Below are positions 32,883 to 41,316 of a stretch of 64,000 bases of DNA, one piece after another (the stretch's first letter is position 1; every line of letters begins with the position of its first letter). A program made the translations under genes and the position numbers. Origin of the DNA: a virus; IMG/VR virus record IMGVR_UViG_3300006923_001878, positions 35,183 through 99,182 of that record; one strand, 5' to 3'. The notes below the pieces were generated by a model. That model saw only the letters and a list, made by a program, of their open reading frames with translations, had not been told where the DNA came from and did no database searches.

Positions 32883-33845
32883 ATGAACCAACCAAATAGA
32901 ATATTAATAATTGATGCATTAAACATGTATCTAAGAAGCTTCATTATCAATCCCACACTGACACCATCTGGCGACCCTGCCGGTGGTGTTGTTGGTTTTA
33001 TGAAGAGTTTACAAAAAACAATTAGGGAGATGCAACCAGATCAGGTGTATATTTGCTGGGATGGTCAGAGAGGCACCAATAACCGAAAGAACTTGAATAA
33101 AGACTATAAAGAAGGGCGTAAGCCCATTCGATTCAATCGAAGATTTGCAGAACTCAACGAAGAACAAGAGCTCCAAAATAAAATCTGGCAACAGCAGAGA
33201 CTTATTGAGTATCTTAATGAAATGCCAGTTGCACAGTTGCTATTTGATGAAGCGGAGGCTGATGATGTTATCTCAGCCATCGTAGCAGATACTCCTGGCG
33301 TTGAAAAAGTGATTATTTCCATGGATAAAGACTTTTATCAACTCTTAGACAAAGAAACTATCATTTATAGCCCAGTTCAAAAGAAGTTTGTGTCGGAAGT
33401 TTCTCTTTTGGAAGAAGAAAACATACACCCAGCCAATTTTGCACTAGCAAAAGCAATTGTTGGAGACAAATCTGACAATATTCTTGGTGTTCAAGGTGTT
33501 GGAATGAAGACTCTAACCAAAAGATTCCCAATGCTAGCGGATCCTAACGCCCATACCATCTCGGAATTGCTAATGAAAGCAAAAACAGTCGAGAAACCTT
33601 TAAAAATACACACGAATATTATTGAAAGTGAAGATCGAATACGAGAAAACTATAAAGTCGTGCAGTTGCATATCCCTTCCATTTCCCCAACAAGTAGGGG
33701 TACTATTAGGGGGGTACTAGGTGCGTATCCATACATGTTAAACAGGACCGAGATTACGAAAATGATGATTCAAGACGGGTTTACCGATCTTAACTGGAAT
33801 CCATTATTCGCAAATCTACAAAGAATAAGCTTAAATAACAAATAG
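32883..33845 (+). CDS. rnh: 5'-3' exonuclease/RNase H (T4 Rnh/FEN family)
   Basis: Removes RNA primers and flaps on the lagging strand. The 320-residue protein shows acidic metal sites in order: LIIDALNMYLRS (D near 10), YICWDGQRGTNNRKNLNKDY, DEAEADDVISAIV, ISMDKDFYQLL and VGDKSDNILGVQGVGMKTL, the last being the helix-hairpin-helix region of FEN enzymes. Length is like T4 RNase H (305). AAAGGAACC lies upstream. Confidence 0.88.
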   Translation: MNQPNRILIIDALNMYLRSFIINPTLTPSGDPAGGVVGFMKSLQKTIREMQPDQVYICWDGQRGTNNRKNLNKDYKEGRKPIRFNRRFAELNEEQELQNKIWQQQRLIEYLNEMPVAQLLFDEAEADDVISAIVADTPGVEKVIISMDKDFYQLLDKETIIYSPVQKKFVSEVSLLEEENIHPANFALAKAIVGDKSDNILGVQGVGMKTLTKRFPMLADPNAHTISELLMKAKTVEKPLKIHTNIIESEDRIRENYKVVQLHIPSISPTSRGTIRGVLGAYPYMLNRTEITKMMIQDGFTDLNWNPLFANLQRISLNNK

Positions 33846-33852
33846 GAATAAT

Positions 33853-34116
33853 ATGATTAAATATATTGATGAGAGCGATAAAGAACACCCAGAAGTTCAT
33901 TGGGGGGTTTATGGTGATGTTAAGACTAACGAAATAGTTGTTATCGCTACTCTTGAAGGAAAAAAATACGAGAAACGGGAAAAAAGTCCAATTCTTCATC
34001 CTGCCATGATTGATCGAATTTTTGGCATAGACATAGCAGACGGAGATGTTGCTGCTAGGTTATCAAATGAAATTTATGATGAAAGTCTTCAGACTCACTT
34101 AGAAAATAACAAATAG
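33853..34116 (+). CDS. Hypothetical protein between nuclease and helicase
   Basis: An 87-residue soluble acidic protein with a beta hairpin (EVHWGVYGDVKTNEIVVIAT) and a short helical C-terminus. AGGAATA upstream; the helicase gene follows after 8 bases. T4 has the helicase loader gp59 and other small genes in this functional group, but the length does not fit gp59 and no similarity was seen. Confidence 0.6.
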   Translation: MIKYIDESDKEHPEVHWGVYGDVKTNEIVVIATLEGKKYEKREKSPILHPAMIDRIFGIDIADGDVAARLSNEIYDESLQTHLENNK

Positions 34117-34124
34117 GAGGCCAT

Positions 34125-35540
34125 ATGAGCCATGAATTCGAGAAAGACTTTTCAAAATTTGGAAAGCTTTTCCAAGAGAAATTGGTTAAAATCATGTTCT
34201 ATGAAAGACCATTTTTTAACCAATTTATGGAAGTGTTAAACATTAACTTCCTGGAAGTAAAATATCTACAGAAATTTGTAGAACTAATGTTTGATTATAA
34301 AAATGAATACGGAAGCCACCCAACAGAAGACGCCATGACAATGCTCATGGCTTCGTCATTAGATGGTGAAAATAAAGTCCTAGATACGCAAATAAGGAAC
34401 TTCTATGCAAGGATCCTATCTGCTTCCGGGGAAGAGTCTGACGCGGAATATGTGAAAAACACTGCTTTGGATTTCTGCAAGAAGCAAAAACTAAGAGAAG
34501 CTATGATTAAGTCAGCAGGACTTTTGAAGTCTTCCTCTTTTGATGAGATTGCTTCACTTGTAAATGATGCTTTAAAACTAGGAATGTCTAATGATTTTGG
34601 TCATGATTATGTAGCTGATTTTGAAGAACGATATAAGACAAGTTTTAGAAATCAAATCACAACTGGATGGGAACTTATCGATAAAATCACCAAAGGTGGA
34701 CACGGAGCAGGTGAGTTGGGAGTAGTTATTGCACCAACAGGTGCCGGAAAAAGCATGTGTTTGGTGCATTTAGCGACCAAAGCCCTTCTTGAGGGCAAGA
34801 ATGTAGTGTATTATACATTAGAACTTTCTGAGGCTGTTGTTGGAAAGAGATTTGACTCTTGTCTTACTCAGGTTCATCTTGGAGATCTGGAGCTTTTCAA
34901 GGAAGATATTAAGGAACAAGTCCTTGGCAACGCATCTCTTGGTAATCTTATTATTAAGCAATATCCAACAAAAAAGGCGACAACCTCAACAATTAAGAAT
35001 CACCTTGAAAAAGTAAGAAGTTCAGGCACAGATATTGAATTCGTATGTGTTGACTATGGCGATCTTTTAAGATCAGTGTCTTCGTATAAAGAAAAAAGAC
35101 ACGAACTTGAAGGCATTTATGAAGAACTAAGAGGTCTTGCAGTTGAGTTTGCTTGTCCTTTCTGGACTGCTAGCCAGACAAATCGCGGTGCCTTGAATCA
35201 AGAGGTAATCACTATGGAAGCAATCTCGGAGGCATATAACAAATGTTTCCCTGCTGACTTCATTATCACTATTTCTAGAACGATCGAAGATAAAAATAAA
35301 AACGCAGGAAAAATGTTTATTGCTAAAAATAGAAATGGGCCAGATGGGCTTATTTTTGAACTATTTATGGATACCTCTAACGTTACTATTGAAGTTTTGG
35401 AGCCAGTTGAGACAACTATCGAGTCAACTACAACCAAGGCTACTGCCGAGAGAAAGACGGTTTTGGCGGCAAAGTATAAAGAATATCTTGAGAGCAAAAA
35501 AGAAAAAGTTGGAAATCAAAAAGAATCTAACTTTAACTAA
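34125..35540 (+). CDS. 41: Replicative DnaB-type helicase (gp41-like)
   Basis: Hexameric 5'-3' DNA helicase of the fork. An N-terminal helical domain (1-165) precedes a RecA-type core. Walker A is APTGAGKS (203-210), Walker B the strand EFVCVDYGDLLR, followed by WTASQTNRGAL and DFIITISRT. 471 residues is close to T4 gp41 (475). AGGAGG is directly upstream of ATG. The C-terminus is Lys-rich. No dedicated primase was recognised in the window. Confidence 0.92.
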   Translation: MSHEFEKDFSKFGKLFQEKLVKIMFYERPFFNQFMEVLNINFLEVKYLQKFVELMFDYKNEYGSHPTEDAMTMLMASSLDGENKVLDTQIRNFYARILSASGEESDAEYVKNTALDFCKKQKLREAMIKSAGLLKSSSFDEIASLVNDALKLGMSNDFGHDYVADFEERYKTSFRNQITTGWELIDKITKGGHGAGELGVVIAPTGAGKSMCLVHLATKALLEGKNVVYYTLELSEAVVGKRFDSCLTQVHLGDLELFKEDIKEQVLGNASLGNLIIKQYPTKKATTSTIKNHLEKVRSSGTDIEFVCVDYGDLLRSVSSYKEKRHELEGIYEELRGLAVEFACPFWTASQTNRGALNQEVITMEAISEAYNKCFPADFIITISRTIEDKNKNAGKMFIAKNRNGPDGLIFELFMDTSNVTIEVLEPVETTIESTTTKATAERKTVLAAKYKEYLESKKEKVGNQKESNFN

Positions 35541-35597
35541 ACCTTGTTATTAAGTCGTAATGGGGGTAAACTAGTCCATATAGAATAAGGAGTATAA

Positions 35598-37454
35598 ATG
35601 GAATTATCAGCAGAAATATTAAGCAATATTACAACGCATATGAAATATGCAAAGTATTTGCCAATGGAATTAAGAAGAGAAAATTGGCAGGAACTTGTTT
35701 CTCGCAATGAAGAGATGCATGTTCGAAAATATCCACAAATTAAAAGCGAAATTAGAGAAGCTTATAAGTTTGTTTATGACAAGAAGGTGTTGCCTTCAAT
35801 GAGAGCGATGCAATTCTCAGGTAAGCCAATTGAGATTACGCCAAGTCGTATATTTAATTGCGCTTATTTGCCAGTAGATGATTGGAGAGCATTTTCAGAG
35901 ACAATGTTTTTACTTCTTGGAGGAACAGGAGTTGGTTATTCGGTGCAAAAACACCATATTGAAAAATTACCAGATATTATTCGCCCAAATGAAAAAAGAA
36001 CCAGAAGATATCTAATTGGAGACTCCATCGAGGGTTGGGCTGACGCTGTAAAGATTTTAATGAGAAGTTACTTCTTTGGGGGCTCGAAAATTCGATTTGA
36101 CTTTTCTGATATTAGAAAGAAAGGAGCTAGGCTTGTCACTTCAGGAGGAAAAGCACCAGGACCTCAACCTCTCAAAGAGTGTTTATTAAAGATTGAAGGA
36201 ATATTAGATGAAAAACAAAATGGTTCAAAACTTACAACACTGGAGACACACGATATTGTCTGTTATATTGCAGATGCAGTTCTTGCTGGCGGGATACGAA
36301 GAGCAGCTCTTATTTCACTTTTTAGCGCTGATGATGATGATATAATTTCTTGTAAATCAGGAAATTGGTGGGAACTAAATCCTCAAAGAGGCCGAGCAAA
36401 TAACTCGGCAGTCTTGTTAAGGCACAAAATAAATGAGCCTTTCTTTCTAAAGCTTTGGGAACGTATTAAGAATTCTGGTTCTGGCGAGCCTGGGATTTAT
36501 TTTTCAAATGATAAAGATATGGGAACCAATCCTTGTTGTGAGATCTCGTTGAAGCCTCATCAATTTTGTAACCTTACAGAAGTAAATGCTAGTGATATTG
36601 TTTCACAGGAAGATCTTAACGAGAGAGTCCGAGTCGGAGCTTTTATCGGCACACTTCAAGCTGGATATACCGATTTTCACTATTTACGTGAAAAATGGAA
36701 ACGTAATACAGAAAAAGAAGCTCTAATCGGTGTATCTATGACAGGTATTGCTTCTGGTGAGGTTATCAAGCTTGATATGAAAGAGGCAAGCCAGGAAGTC
36801 AAGAAAGAGAATGCAAGAGTTGCAAATTTGATTGGCATCAATCGGGCAGCAAGAACGACTTGTGTAAAACCTGCGGGAACAACAAGTCTGGTTTTGGGAA
36901 CTTCCAGCGGAATCCATGCTTGGCATGATGACTTCTATATCCGAAGACTTCGTGTTGGAAAGAATGAGGCAATTTATCATTACCTAGTAACAAACCACCC
37001 TTCTTTGATAGAAGATTGCGAAATGAGACCACATGATACTGGTATTATCAAAGTACCAATCAAAGCACCTAGCGGTGCTATCACTAGAAGAGAGTCGGCT
37101 CTGCATCTTCTTGAGAGAGTCAAAAGAGTAAGTCTTGAATGGGTTCGAACGGGACACCGAAAAGGTTCAAATACAAATAACGTTTCTGCCACAATCTCAG
37201 TAAGAGAGCATGAGTGGGACGAAGTTGGTAATTGGATGTGGAATAATCGAAATTCTTATAATGGACTTTCAATTCTTCCGTTTAGTGACCATAGTTATGT
37301 TCAGGCTCCTTTTGAATCAATTACAGAACTAGAGTATAATGCCCTGTATACTAATCTTCAAAAAATTGATCTAAATTATGTCTTAGAACATGGAGATAAC
37401 ACTGATTTAAGTGGAGAAATTGCATGTGGAGCTGGTGGTTGTGAAGTAATTTAA
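35598..37454 (+). CDS. nrdJ: Class II (B12-dependent) ribonucleotide reductase
   Basis: Makes dNTPs without oxygen-dependent radical subunits, using adenosylcobalamin. Features of the 10-stranded barrel are IFNCAYLP (C88), GGTGVGYSVQ (108-117), NPCCEISL (311-318, the NxCxE active site), KPAGTTSLVLGTSSGIHAWH and a C-terminal CGAGGCEVI with the two redox cysteines. There is no NrdB gene nearby. At 618 residues it is a compact monomeric form. It stands alone between the helicase transcript and an inverted repeat, with AAGGAG before ATG. It feeds the phage's own dNTP supply together with ThyX, dUTPase and the deaminase. Confidence 0.88.
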   Translation: MELSAEILSNITTHMKYAKYLPMELRRENWQELVSRNEEMHVRKYPQIKSEIREAYKFVYDKKVLPSMRAMQFSGKPIEITPSRIFNCAYLPVDDWRAFSETMFLLLGGTGVGYSVQKHHIEKLPDIIRPNEKRTRRYLIGDSIEGWADAVKILMRSYFFGGSKIRFDFSDIRKKGARLVTSGGKAPGPQPLKECLLKIEGILDEKQNGSKLTTLETHDIVCYIADAVLAGGIRRAALISLFSADDDDIISCKSGNWWELNPQRGRANNSAVLLRHKINEPFFLKLWERIKNSGSGEPGIYFSNDKDMGTNPCCEISLKPHQFCNLTEVNASDIVSQEDLNERVRVGAFIGTLQAGYTDFHYLREKWKRNTEKEALIGVSMTGIASGEVIKLDMKEASQEVKKENARVANLIGINRAARTTCVKPAGTTSLVLGTSSGIHAWHDDFYIRRLRVGKNEAIYHYLVTNHPSLIEDCEMRPHDTGIIKVPIKAPSGAITRRESALHLLERVKRVSLEWVRTGHRKGSNTNNVSATISVREHEWDEVGNWMWNNRNSYNGLSILPFSDHSYVQAPFESITELEYNALYTNLQKIDLNYVLEHGDNTDLSGEIACGAGGCEVI

Positions 37455-37463
37455 GTTAATTGG

Positions 37464-37499
37464 ATCCAAGGAGAATCACACATGTGATTCTCCTTGGAT
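37464..37499 (+). terminator. Perfect 17-bp inverted repeat after nrdJ, probable terminator
   Basis: ATCCAAGGAGAATCACA and its exact complement separated by two bases; as RNA about 15 bp with a small loop. Only a short T/A run follows, so termination may be partial. The next late motif begins 7 bases later. Confidence 0.6.
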
Positions 37500-37505
37500 T
37501 ATTGA

Positions 37506-37514
37506 CTATTTATA
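37506..37514 (+). promoter_or_regulatory. Late-type promoter motif CTATTTATA
   Basis: TGACTATTTATAATAAG lies between the nrdJ inverted repeat and the membrane coiled-coil gene, with AAAGGGG downstream. It marks that gene as late although its neighbours are metabolic. Confidence 0.6.
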
Positions 37515-37538
37515 ATAAGAAAGGGGACATAAATATAA

Positions 37539-37991
37539 ATGGAAAATCTTCAAGCTAAAATAATTTTACAAACACTAACAGACCTAGGTTTAAAAATAGA
37601 TAAGTTTCAAGAAAACTTAGCATCAGATAGAGAAAGGATCGTTGCACTAGAGGTTGAAGAGCGTAGCAATCAAGAAAACAAGAAAACTTTTAATGAAATC
37701 ACTTGGCCAAATTTAGAGGAAGAAGTTAGAGGGATAAAAGACAGGCTTGTTAAGATAGAAAAAGAGACTGTTTCACTAAGAAAAATCGAAAATATTGAAA
37801 GTAAACTAACAACCGTACTAACTAAAATAGAAATTTGGATTCCAAGAATGGAAAAAATTGAAGAAAAATTACCTAAGCTTGATGAAGTGAATTGGAAAAT
37901 GAAGTTAATCTGGGCAGGTTCAGCAGCAGGTATATCATTTTTAACAGCTAGTGTTGTTGCTATTTTTCTTAAGATTGCTGGGTTAGGATAG
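37539..37991 (+). CDS. Coiled-coil protein with C-terminal membrane anchor (possible lysis accessory)
   Basis: A 150-residue protein: a long Glu/Lys coiled coil (about 10-120) followed by one membrane helix AGSAAGISFLTASVVAIFLK (about 126-147). This is the layout of XhlA-type proteins that associate with holins. A late motif directly upstream supports a lysis or envelope role during late infection. No endolysin was recognised nearby, so this is inference from architecture. Confidence 0.6.
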   Translation: MENLQAKIILQTLTDLGLKIDKFQENLASDRERIVALEVEERSNQENKKTFNEITWPNLEEEVRGIKDRLVKIEKETVSLRKIENIESKLTTVLTKIEIWIPRMEKIEEKLPKLDEVNWKMKLIWAGSAAGISFLTASVVAIFLKIAGLG

Positions 37992-37992
37992 C

Positions 37993-38021
37993 TTGACGTT
38001 TAAACCTCTTCGATGTATGAT
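37993..38021 (+). promoter_or_regulatory. Sigma-70-type promoter for the IMPDH-family gene
   Basis: TTGACG (37993-37998), 17 bases, TATGAT (38016-38021). A broken inverted repeat CCTCTTCGATG (38005-38015) with CATCTTGAGG (38027-38036) places the -10 in the loop and the GAGGAGG ribosome site in the right arm. Confidence 0.7.
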
Positions 38022-38043
38022 TGGTGCATCTTGAGGAGGATAC

Positions 38044-39111
38044 ATGAAAGAGGCTTTGACCTATGATGACTTATTATTACAACCACAATATTCGGATATT
38101 AAATCTCGCAAAGAGATTAATCTAAAACCTACAGATGTAAAACTAGGCGAAGATAGACAATTAGCAATACCAATTATTAGTAGTCCCATGGATACTGTAA
38201 CTGAGGCTGATATGTGTAATGCTATGGATGCTGCTGGTGGTCTTGGGATTATTCATCGTTATAATACAGTAGAAGAGCAAACACGGATAGTGGGAAAGGT
38301 CGAAGATTCGGTATACTATGATGACTGGAATAAACCTATTACACCAAATTATGCTTGTGCGATCGGAGCAACTGGTGACTATTATGAACGTTTATGTTCT
38401 TTATATATGCGAGGTTGTCGAACTTTCTGCATAGATATCGCTCACGGTCATCACATTGTCATGAAAGAAGCATTAGCGAAAATTAAACTACATCCTGCTA
38501 GGAGTTATTTTACAGTAATTGCTGGTAATGTAGCAACTTCGGAAGGTGCTTGGGATTTGCAGTCGTGGGGAGCTGATATCGTTAAGGTTGGAATCGGTGG
38601 CGGATCTATCTGTTCAACGAGAATCGAGACAGGACACGGAGTTCCTAACGTAGAAGCTCTATCGCAAATTGCAGATATGAGAAAAATACACAAGCTAGAT
38701 TTTGGAATTATCGCTGACGGTGGAATTAAAAGCGCTGGTGATGTAGTTAAGGCACTTGCGCTTGGAGCTGACTATGTAATGCTAGGTTCGATGCTAGCAG
38801 GAACTGATGAAACGCCTGGGATAATCCATACTTCAAACAGTGGTAGAAAAATTAAAGAATATAGAGGGATGGCAAGCCCGGAATCACAACTTGCTTGGAA
38901 AGGCTCAGTCTCCTCAGAAGAGGGGATTGCAACTTATATACCAGCAAAAGGACCTGTCTCTAGGGTCTTGGAACATATTGACAAAGGACTACGTTCTGGG
39001 TTATCCTATACGGGAGCTAGGACAATTAAAGAACTTCAAACAAAAGCAAAGTTCATTCGACAATCGAACTCCTCCAAGGTGGAGAGTTCGACACACATTT
39101 TAAACAAATAA
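38044..39111 (+). CDS. guaB: IMP dehydrogenase/GMP reductase family enzyme, without CBS domains
   Basis: A (beta/alpha)8-barrel purine enzyme. ALTYDDLLLQPQYSDIKSRK opens the protein, SSPMDTVTEADM follows, the catalytic loop is GIGGGSICSTRIETGHG, with FGIIADGGIKSAGDVVKALA and EYRGMASPES further on. Bacterial IMPDH usually has about 490 residues with an inserted CBS pair; this 355-residue protein lacks it, which is also the GMP reductase layout. The flap region does not clearly separate the two activities, so guaB is provisional. It would adjust the guanine nucleotide pool. Strong promoter and GAGGAGG upstream. Confidence 0.75.
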   Translation: MKEALTYDDLLLQPQYSDIKSRKEINLKPTDVKLGEDRQLAIPIISSPMDTVTEADMCNAMDAAGGLGIIHRYNTVEEQTRIVGKVEDSVYYDDWNKPITPNYACAIGATGDYYERLCSLYMRGCRTFCIDIAHGHHIVMKEALAKIKLHPARSYFTVIAGNVATSEGAWDLQSWGADIVKVGIGGGSICSTRIETGHGVPNVEALSQIADMRKIHKLDFGIIADGGIKSAGDVVKALALGADYVMLGSMLAGTDETPGIIHTSNSGRKIKEYRGMASPESQLAWKGSVSSEEGIATYIPAKGPVSRVLEHIDKGLRSGLSYTGARTIKELQTKAKFIRQSNSSKVESSTHILNK

Positions 39112-39120
39112 GGAATATTA

Positions 39121-39402
39121 ATGAGTATTACAAACGCAGTGACGATTTCACCAGAATCAACAAAGAAAGAGCGAGCAATTGACTATATCAAGAGCATCTA
39201 TGCCCTGGATCAAGCGATTGAGCCCTATCAATCACAAAAGAAAGAGCTTCGAAAGAGCTATGTTTCTAACGGATGGCTTGATGCTGAAGAGATTAAGAGT
39301 GCAATGAGAGTATATAGGCTCCTAAAGATTGATGCAGACTTTGAACAGCTTGCTGACTTCTATGAAGCAACTAAGGGAAATGTAACAGAAGAGGACGAAT
39401 AA
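39121..39402 (+). CDS. Small helical protein, possibly GapR/DUF2312-like
   Basis: A 93-residue protein with two long helices joined by SYVSNGWLDAEEIKSAMRVY, then RLLKIDADFEQLADFY. The order (helix with Lys/Glu, 'NG(W/F)D' turn, a second helix with RLxKxD and a final Tyr helix) resembles GapR, a nucleoid protein that binds overtwisted DNA. Similarity is by eye only. It overlaps the GroES-like start. Confidence 0.5.
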   Translation: MSITNAVTISPESTKKERAIDYIKSIYALDQAIEPYQSQKKELRKSYVSNGWLDAEEIKSAMRVYRLLKIDADFEQLADFYEATKGNVTEEDE

Positions 39403-39671
39403 TGAAGATTTATCCACAAAATGGATGGTTGCTTCTCAAAAGAGCCCTTAGCGATCATGATTTACAAACGCTAGAATACACGAGTATGTTGCCACCATTA
39501 GAAAGGGTAGACCATTTTACTGTCGTTGGGGCTCCTGAAGACAATGAGGGCTATCATGTTGGTAATAAGGTTCTAGTATTGACACATGCAATCGAAGAAC
39601 TAGAAATAGAGGGCGACCTTTATTACTTTGCTAAGGTTCAATCTATTATGGGGGTCTTACTCAATGACTGA
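39402..39671 (+). CDS. GroES-like co-chaperonin (gp31/GroES type)
   Basis: An 89-residue beta protein: YPQNGWLLLKRAL at the N-terminus, a loop region (about 20-45), then VGNKVLVLTHAIEELEIEGD and LYYFAKVQSIMGVLL, the GroES order of 'GDxVLF...I..dGe.y....e.dI..vl'. T4 gp31 replaces host GroES to fold gp23. This phage also encodes a GroEL at 52420, so the two may form a phage chaperonin. It overlaps thyX by 8 bases. Confidence 0.6.
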   Translation: MKIYPQNGWLLLKRALSDHDLQTLEYTSMLPPLERVDHFTVVGAPEDNEGYHVGNKVLVLTHAIEELEIEGDLYYFAKVQSIMGVLLND

Positions 39672-40368
39672 TGACACTAAATATCTATACGGTGACAAGA
39701 TTGGTAGAGTTGAACTTATCAACCACTGGGGAACTGACAAGATGGTTGTTAACGCAGCTAGGGTTAGTTTCGGTCAAGATAGCGATAAGCCCTTAGTTGC
39801 TAAGGATATCAAGCTTATTAAGTATCTTATCAAGCATAGGCATACTTCAACTCTTGAGCACTGTGGGGTGACTTTCAAGTTCACTGTTCCGCTATATGTC
39901 AGATCTCAACACCATAGACATAGAACATGGTCATATAACGAGATTTCTCGTAGGTATACATCTGAGGATATTAGGTTCTATGAACCTAAAGCTTTCAGGA
40001 CTCAACACAAGAGCAATCGACAAGCTTCGAATGAGGCCGAGTTGATAAACCCAGGCTGGGCTCCTCACACGGCGTTCGTGTTGACAGATCGAATAAGTGA
40101 ACACCACGAAGACTGCTTAGAATTATATGAAGGCTGTCTGAAACTGGGCATGTGTCGTGAGCAAGCAAGAGGTGTTCTTCCACAGAACATGTATACCCAA
40201 TACTATGGAACTGTGAATATGAACAACCTAATGAAGTTCATATCCCTCAGAACACATGAGGGCGCTCAGTGGGAAATTCAAAAAGTAGCAGAGGCCTGTC
40301 TAGACTTTGCGAGAGAGCTCTGGCCTGAAACAATTAATGCATATGACGAGGTCCATAATGAGTCCTGA
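39664..40368 (+). CDS. thyX: Flavin-dependent thymidylate synthase ThyX
   Basis: Methylates dUMP to dTMP using FAD and NADPH. The ThyX signature is RHRTWSYNEISRRY, preceded by STLEHCGVTFKFTVPLYVRS and followed by REQARGVLPQNMYTQYYGTV. The start is placed at ATG 39664 with GGGGG upstream, giving 234 residues, the usual ThyX length; an in-frame ATG at 39628 would overlap the GroES-like gene more. It supplies thymidylate alongside dUTPase, RNR and deaminase. Confidence 0.93.
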   Translation: MTDDTKYLYGDKIGRVELINHWGTDKMVVNAARVSFGQDSDKPLVAKDIKLIKYLIKHRHTSTLEHCGVTFKFTVPLYVRSQHHRHRTWSYNEISRRYTSEDIRFYEPKAFRTQHKSNRQASNEAELINPGWAPHTAFVLTDRISEHHEDCLELYEGCLKLGMCREQARGVLPQNMYTQYYGTVNMNNLMKFISLRTHEGAQWEIQKVAEACLDFARELWPETINAYDEVHNES

Positions 40369-40645
40369 ATTACAATTTGAAATCATATTAGACTTCTTCA
40401 ATAAATTGCATAAGTCAGATCCGGTATTTACCGATAGTATTTTAAGGAGCCGACATTCTTTCAGTGTCGGTGAGGATGAACTTCCAGAAGACTTAATAGT
40501 CAGGATAGAAGATGATGAGATGAGCGCATCTGTCCTTGGAGTTTTCAACACTCTTCTTGAGAGGTTGCGAATTCCGAAACTTGCAGTTTCTGTCGATCTT
40601 GATACGGATGAAACTTTAAAGTATGTTAATTACACTGGAGGATAA
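40358..40645 (+). CDS. Small hypothetical protein
   Basis: A 95-residue acidic helical protein from ATG 40358 (GAGG upstream), overlapping the thyX end by 11 bases and the next gene by a TAATG junction. An in-frame upstream start exists inside thyX but lacks a ribosome site. No family recognised. Confidence 0.6.
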   Translation: MSPELQFEIILDFFNKLHKSDPVFTDSILRSRHSFSVGEDELPEDLIVRIEDDEMSASVLGVFNTLLERLRIPKLAVSVDLDTDETLKYVNYTGG

Positions 40646-40647
40646 TG

Positions 40648-40869
40648 ATGAAGCTATCTGATAAACTTGGCCTTTGGTTTGTTTTACTAGTTTTGGTGAC
40701 AGTCTTTACTTGTTTTGTTTGGGGTATCTGCAATCACCACCAATCATCGGAAAGTTGTAAAAAAGTGTGTGCTCCGTATGCCTGGGAAGTATCAGGTCTC
40801 AGATGTTATTGCGGAAACAATAAACACTATACCTTTGAACGAAAGATGACTCATGTGAGGGTTAGATGA
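40648..40869 (+). CDS. Small single-span membrane protein with Cys-rich outer part
   Basis: A 73-residue protein (ATG 40648 gives the better spacing from GGAGG; ATG 40645 is also possible). One hydrophobic helix (about 8-28) is followed by CNHHQSSESCKKVCAPYAW and a RCYCG pair. Six cysteines in 45 residues suggest disulfides outside the cytoplasm, or a metal site. Function unknown. Confidence 0.6.
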   Translation: MKLSDKLGLWFVLLVLVTVFTCFVWGICNHHQSSESCKKVCAPYAWEVSGLRCYCGNNKHYTFERKMTHVRVR

Positions 40870-41039
40870 TAAACAAATGTAACTATTGTAATTTTTCATA
40901 TGAAAAATCAAAGGATTATATTAAGCATTTAAACGAAAAACACATAAAATGTTTATGTGGAAAAGTCTTTGACAAGAACGACAGTTCAGATAATTTAGCA
41001 CTTTGTAAAAAATGCAAGGAGAGTCAAAATGATAAGTAA
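40866..41039 (+). CDS. Small zinc-finger protein (C2H2-like plus CxC/CxxC)
   Basis: A 57-residue protein with ATGA overlap to the previous gene. CNYCNFSYEKSKDYIKHLNE followed by KH matches a C2H2 finger (CxxC-x12-H-x4-H). CLCG and CKKC follow and may form a second site. It overlaps the next start by 11 bases. A nucleic-acid-binding role is likely for this type; target unknown. Confidence 0.65.
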   Translation: MINKCNYCNFSYEKSKDYIKHLNEKHIKCLCGKVFDKNDSSDNLALCKKCKESQNDK

Positions 41040-41316
41040 AAGAAAGATCCCGAGAATTAAAATGGTAGAGATTTTAGAAGGTAGCGCCGGCAAAGTCTTA
41101 AGCGATACACTCTACGATCATCATGACTGGACAGTAGAGCGTCGATTGATTTTTGAATTTGAAGGGAAGACCTGGAGAACTTATTATCAGGTTGGAGCAA
41201 CTGAATATCAGGAAGCTCCTCCGTGGGAAGACCAAAAACAAGTTGGGGTTTGGGAAGTTAAAGAAGTAACCGTCCCCAAGAAAGATTGGATAATAGTATA
41301 TACAGAGGATAAATAA
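41029..41316 (+). CDS. Hypothetical protein
   Basis: A 95-residue basic beta-rich protein (WTVERRLIFEFEGKTWRTYY) with AAGGAGAG before ATG. It overlaps the next gene by TAATG. No family recognised; part of a run of small genes between thyX and the polymerase. Confidence 0.65.
   Translation: MISKRKIPRIKMVEILEGSAGKVLSDTLYDHHDWTVERRLIFEFEGKTWRTYYQVGATEYQEAPPWEDQKQVGVWEVKEVTVPKKDWIIVYTEDK

Noticed and set aside
35347-35355. CTATTTATG inside the helicase gene, similar to the late motif
   Set aside because: Within coding sequence for FELFMD and not upstream of a gene start.
35544-35572. TTGTTA-17-TAAACT before the ribonucleotide reductase gene
   Set aside because: Each box matches only 4 of 6 bases; too weak to call a promoter.
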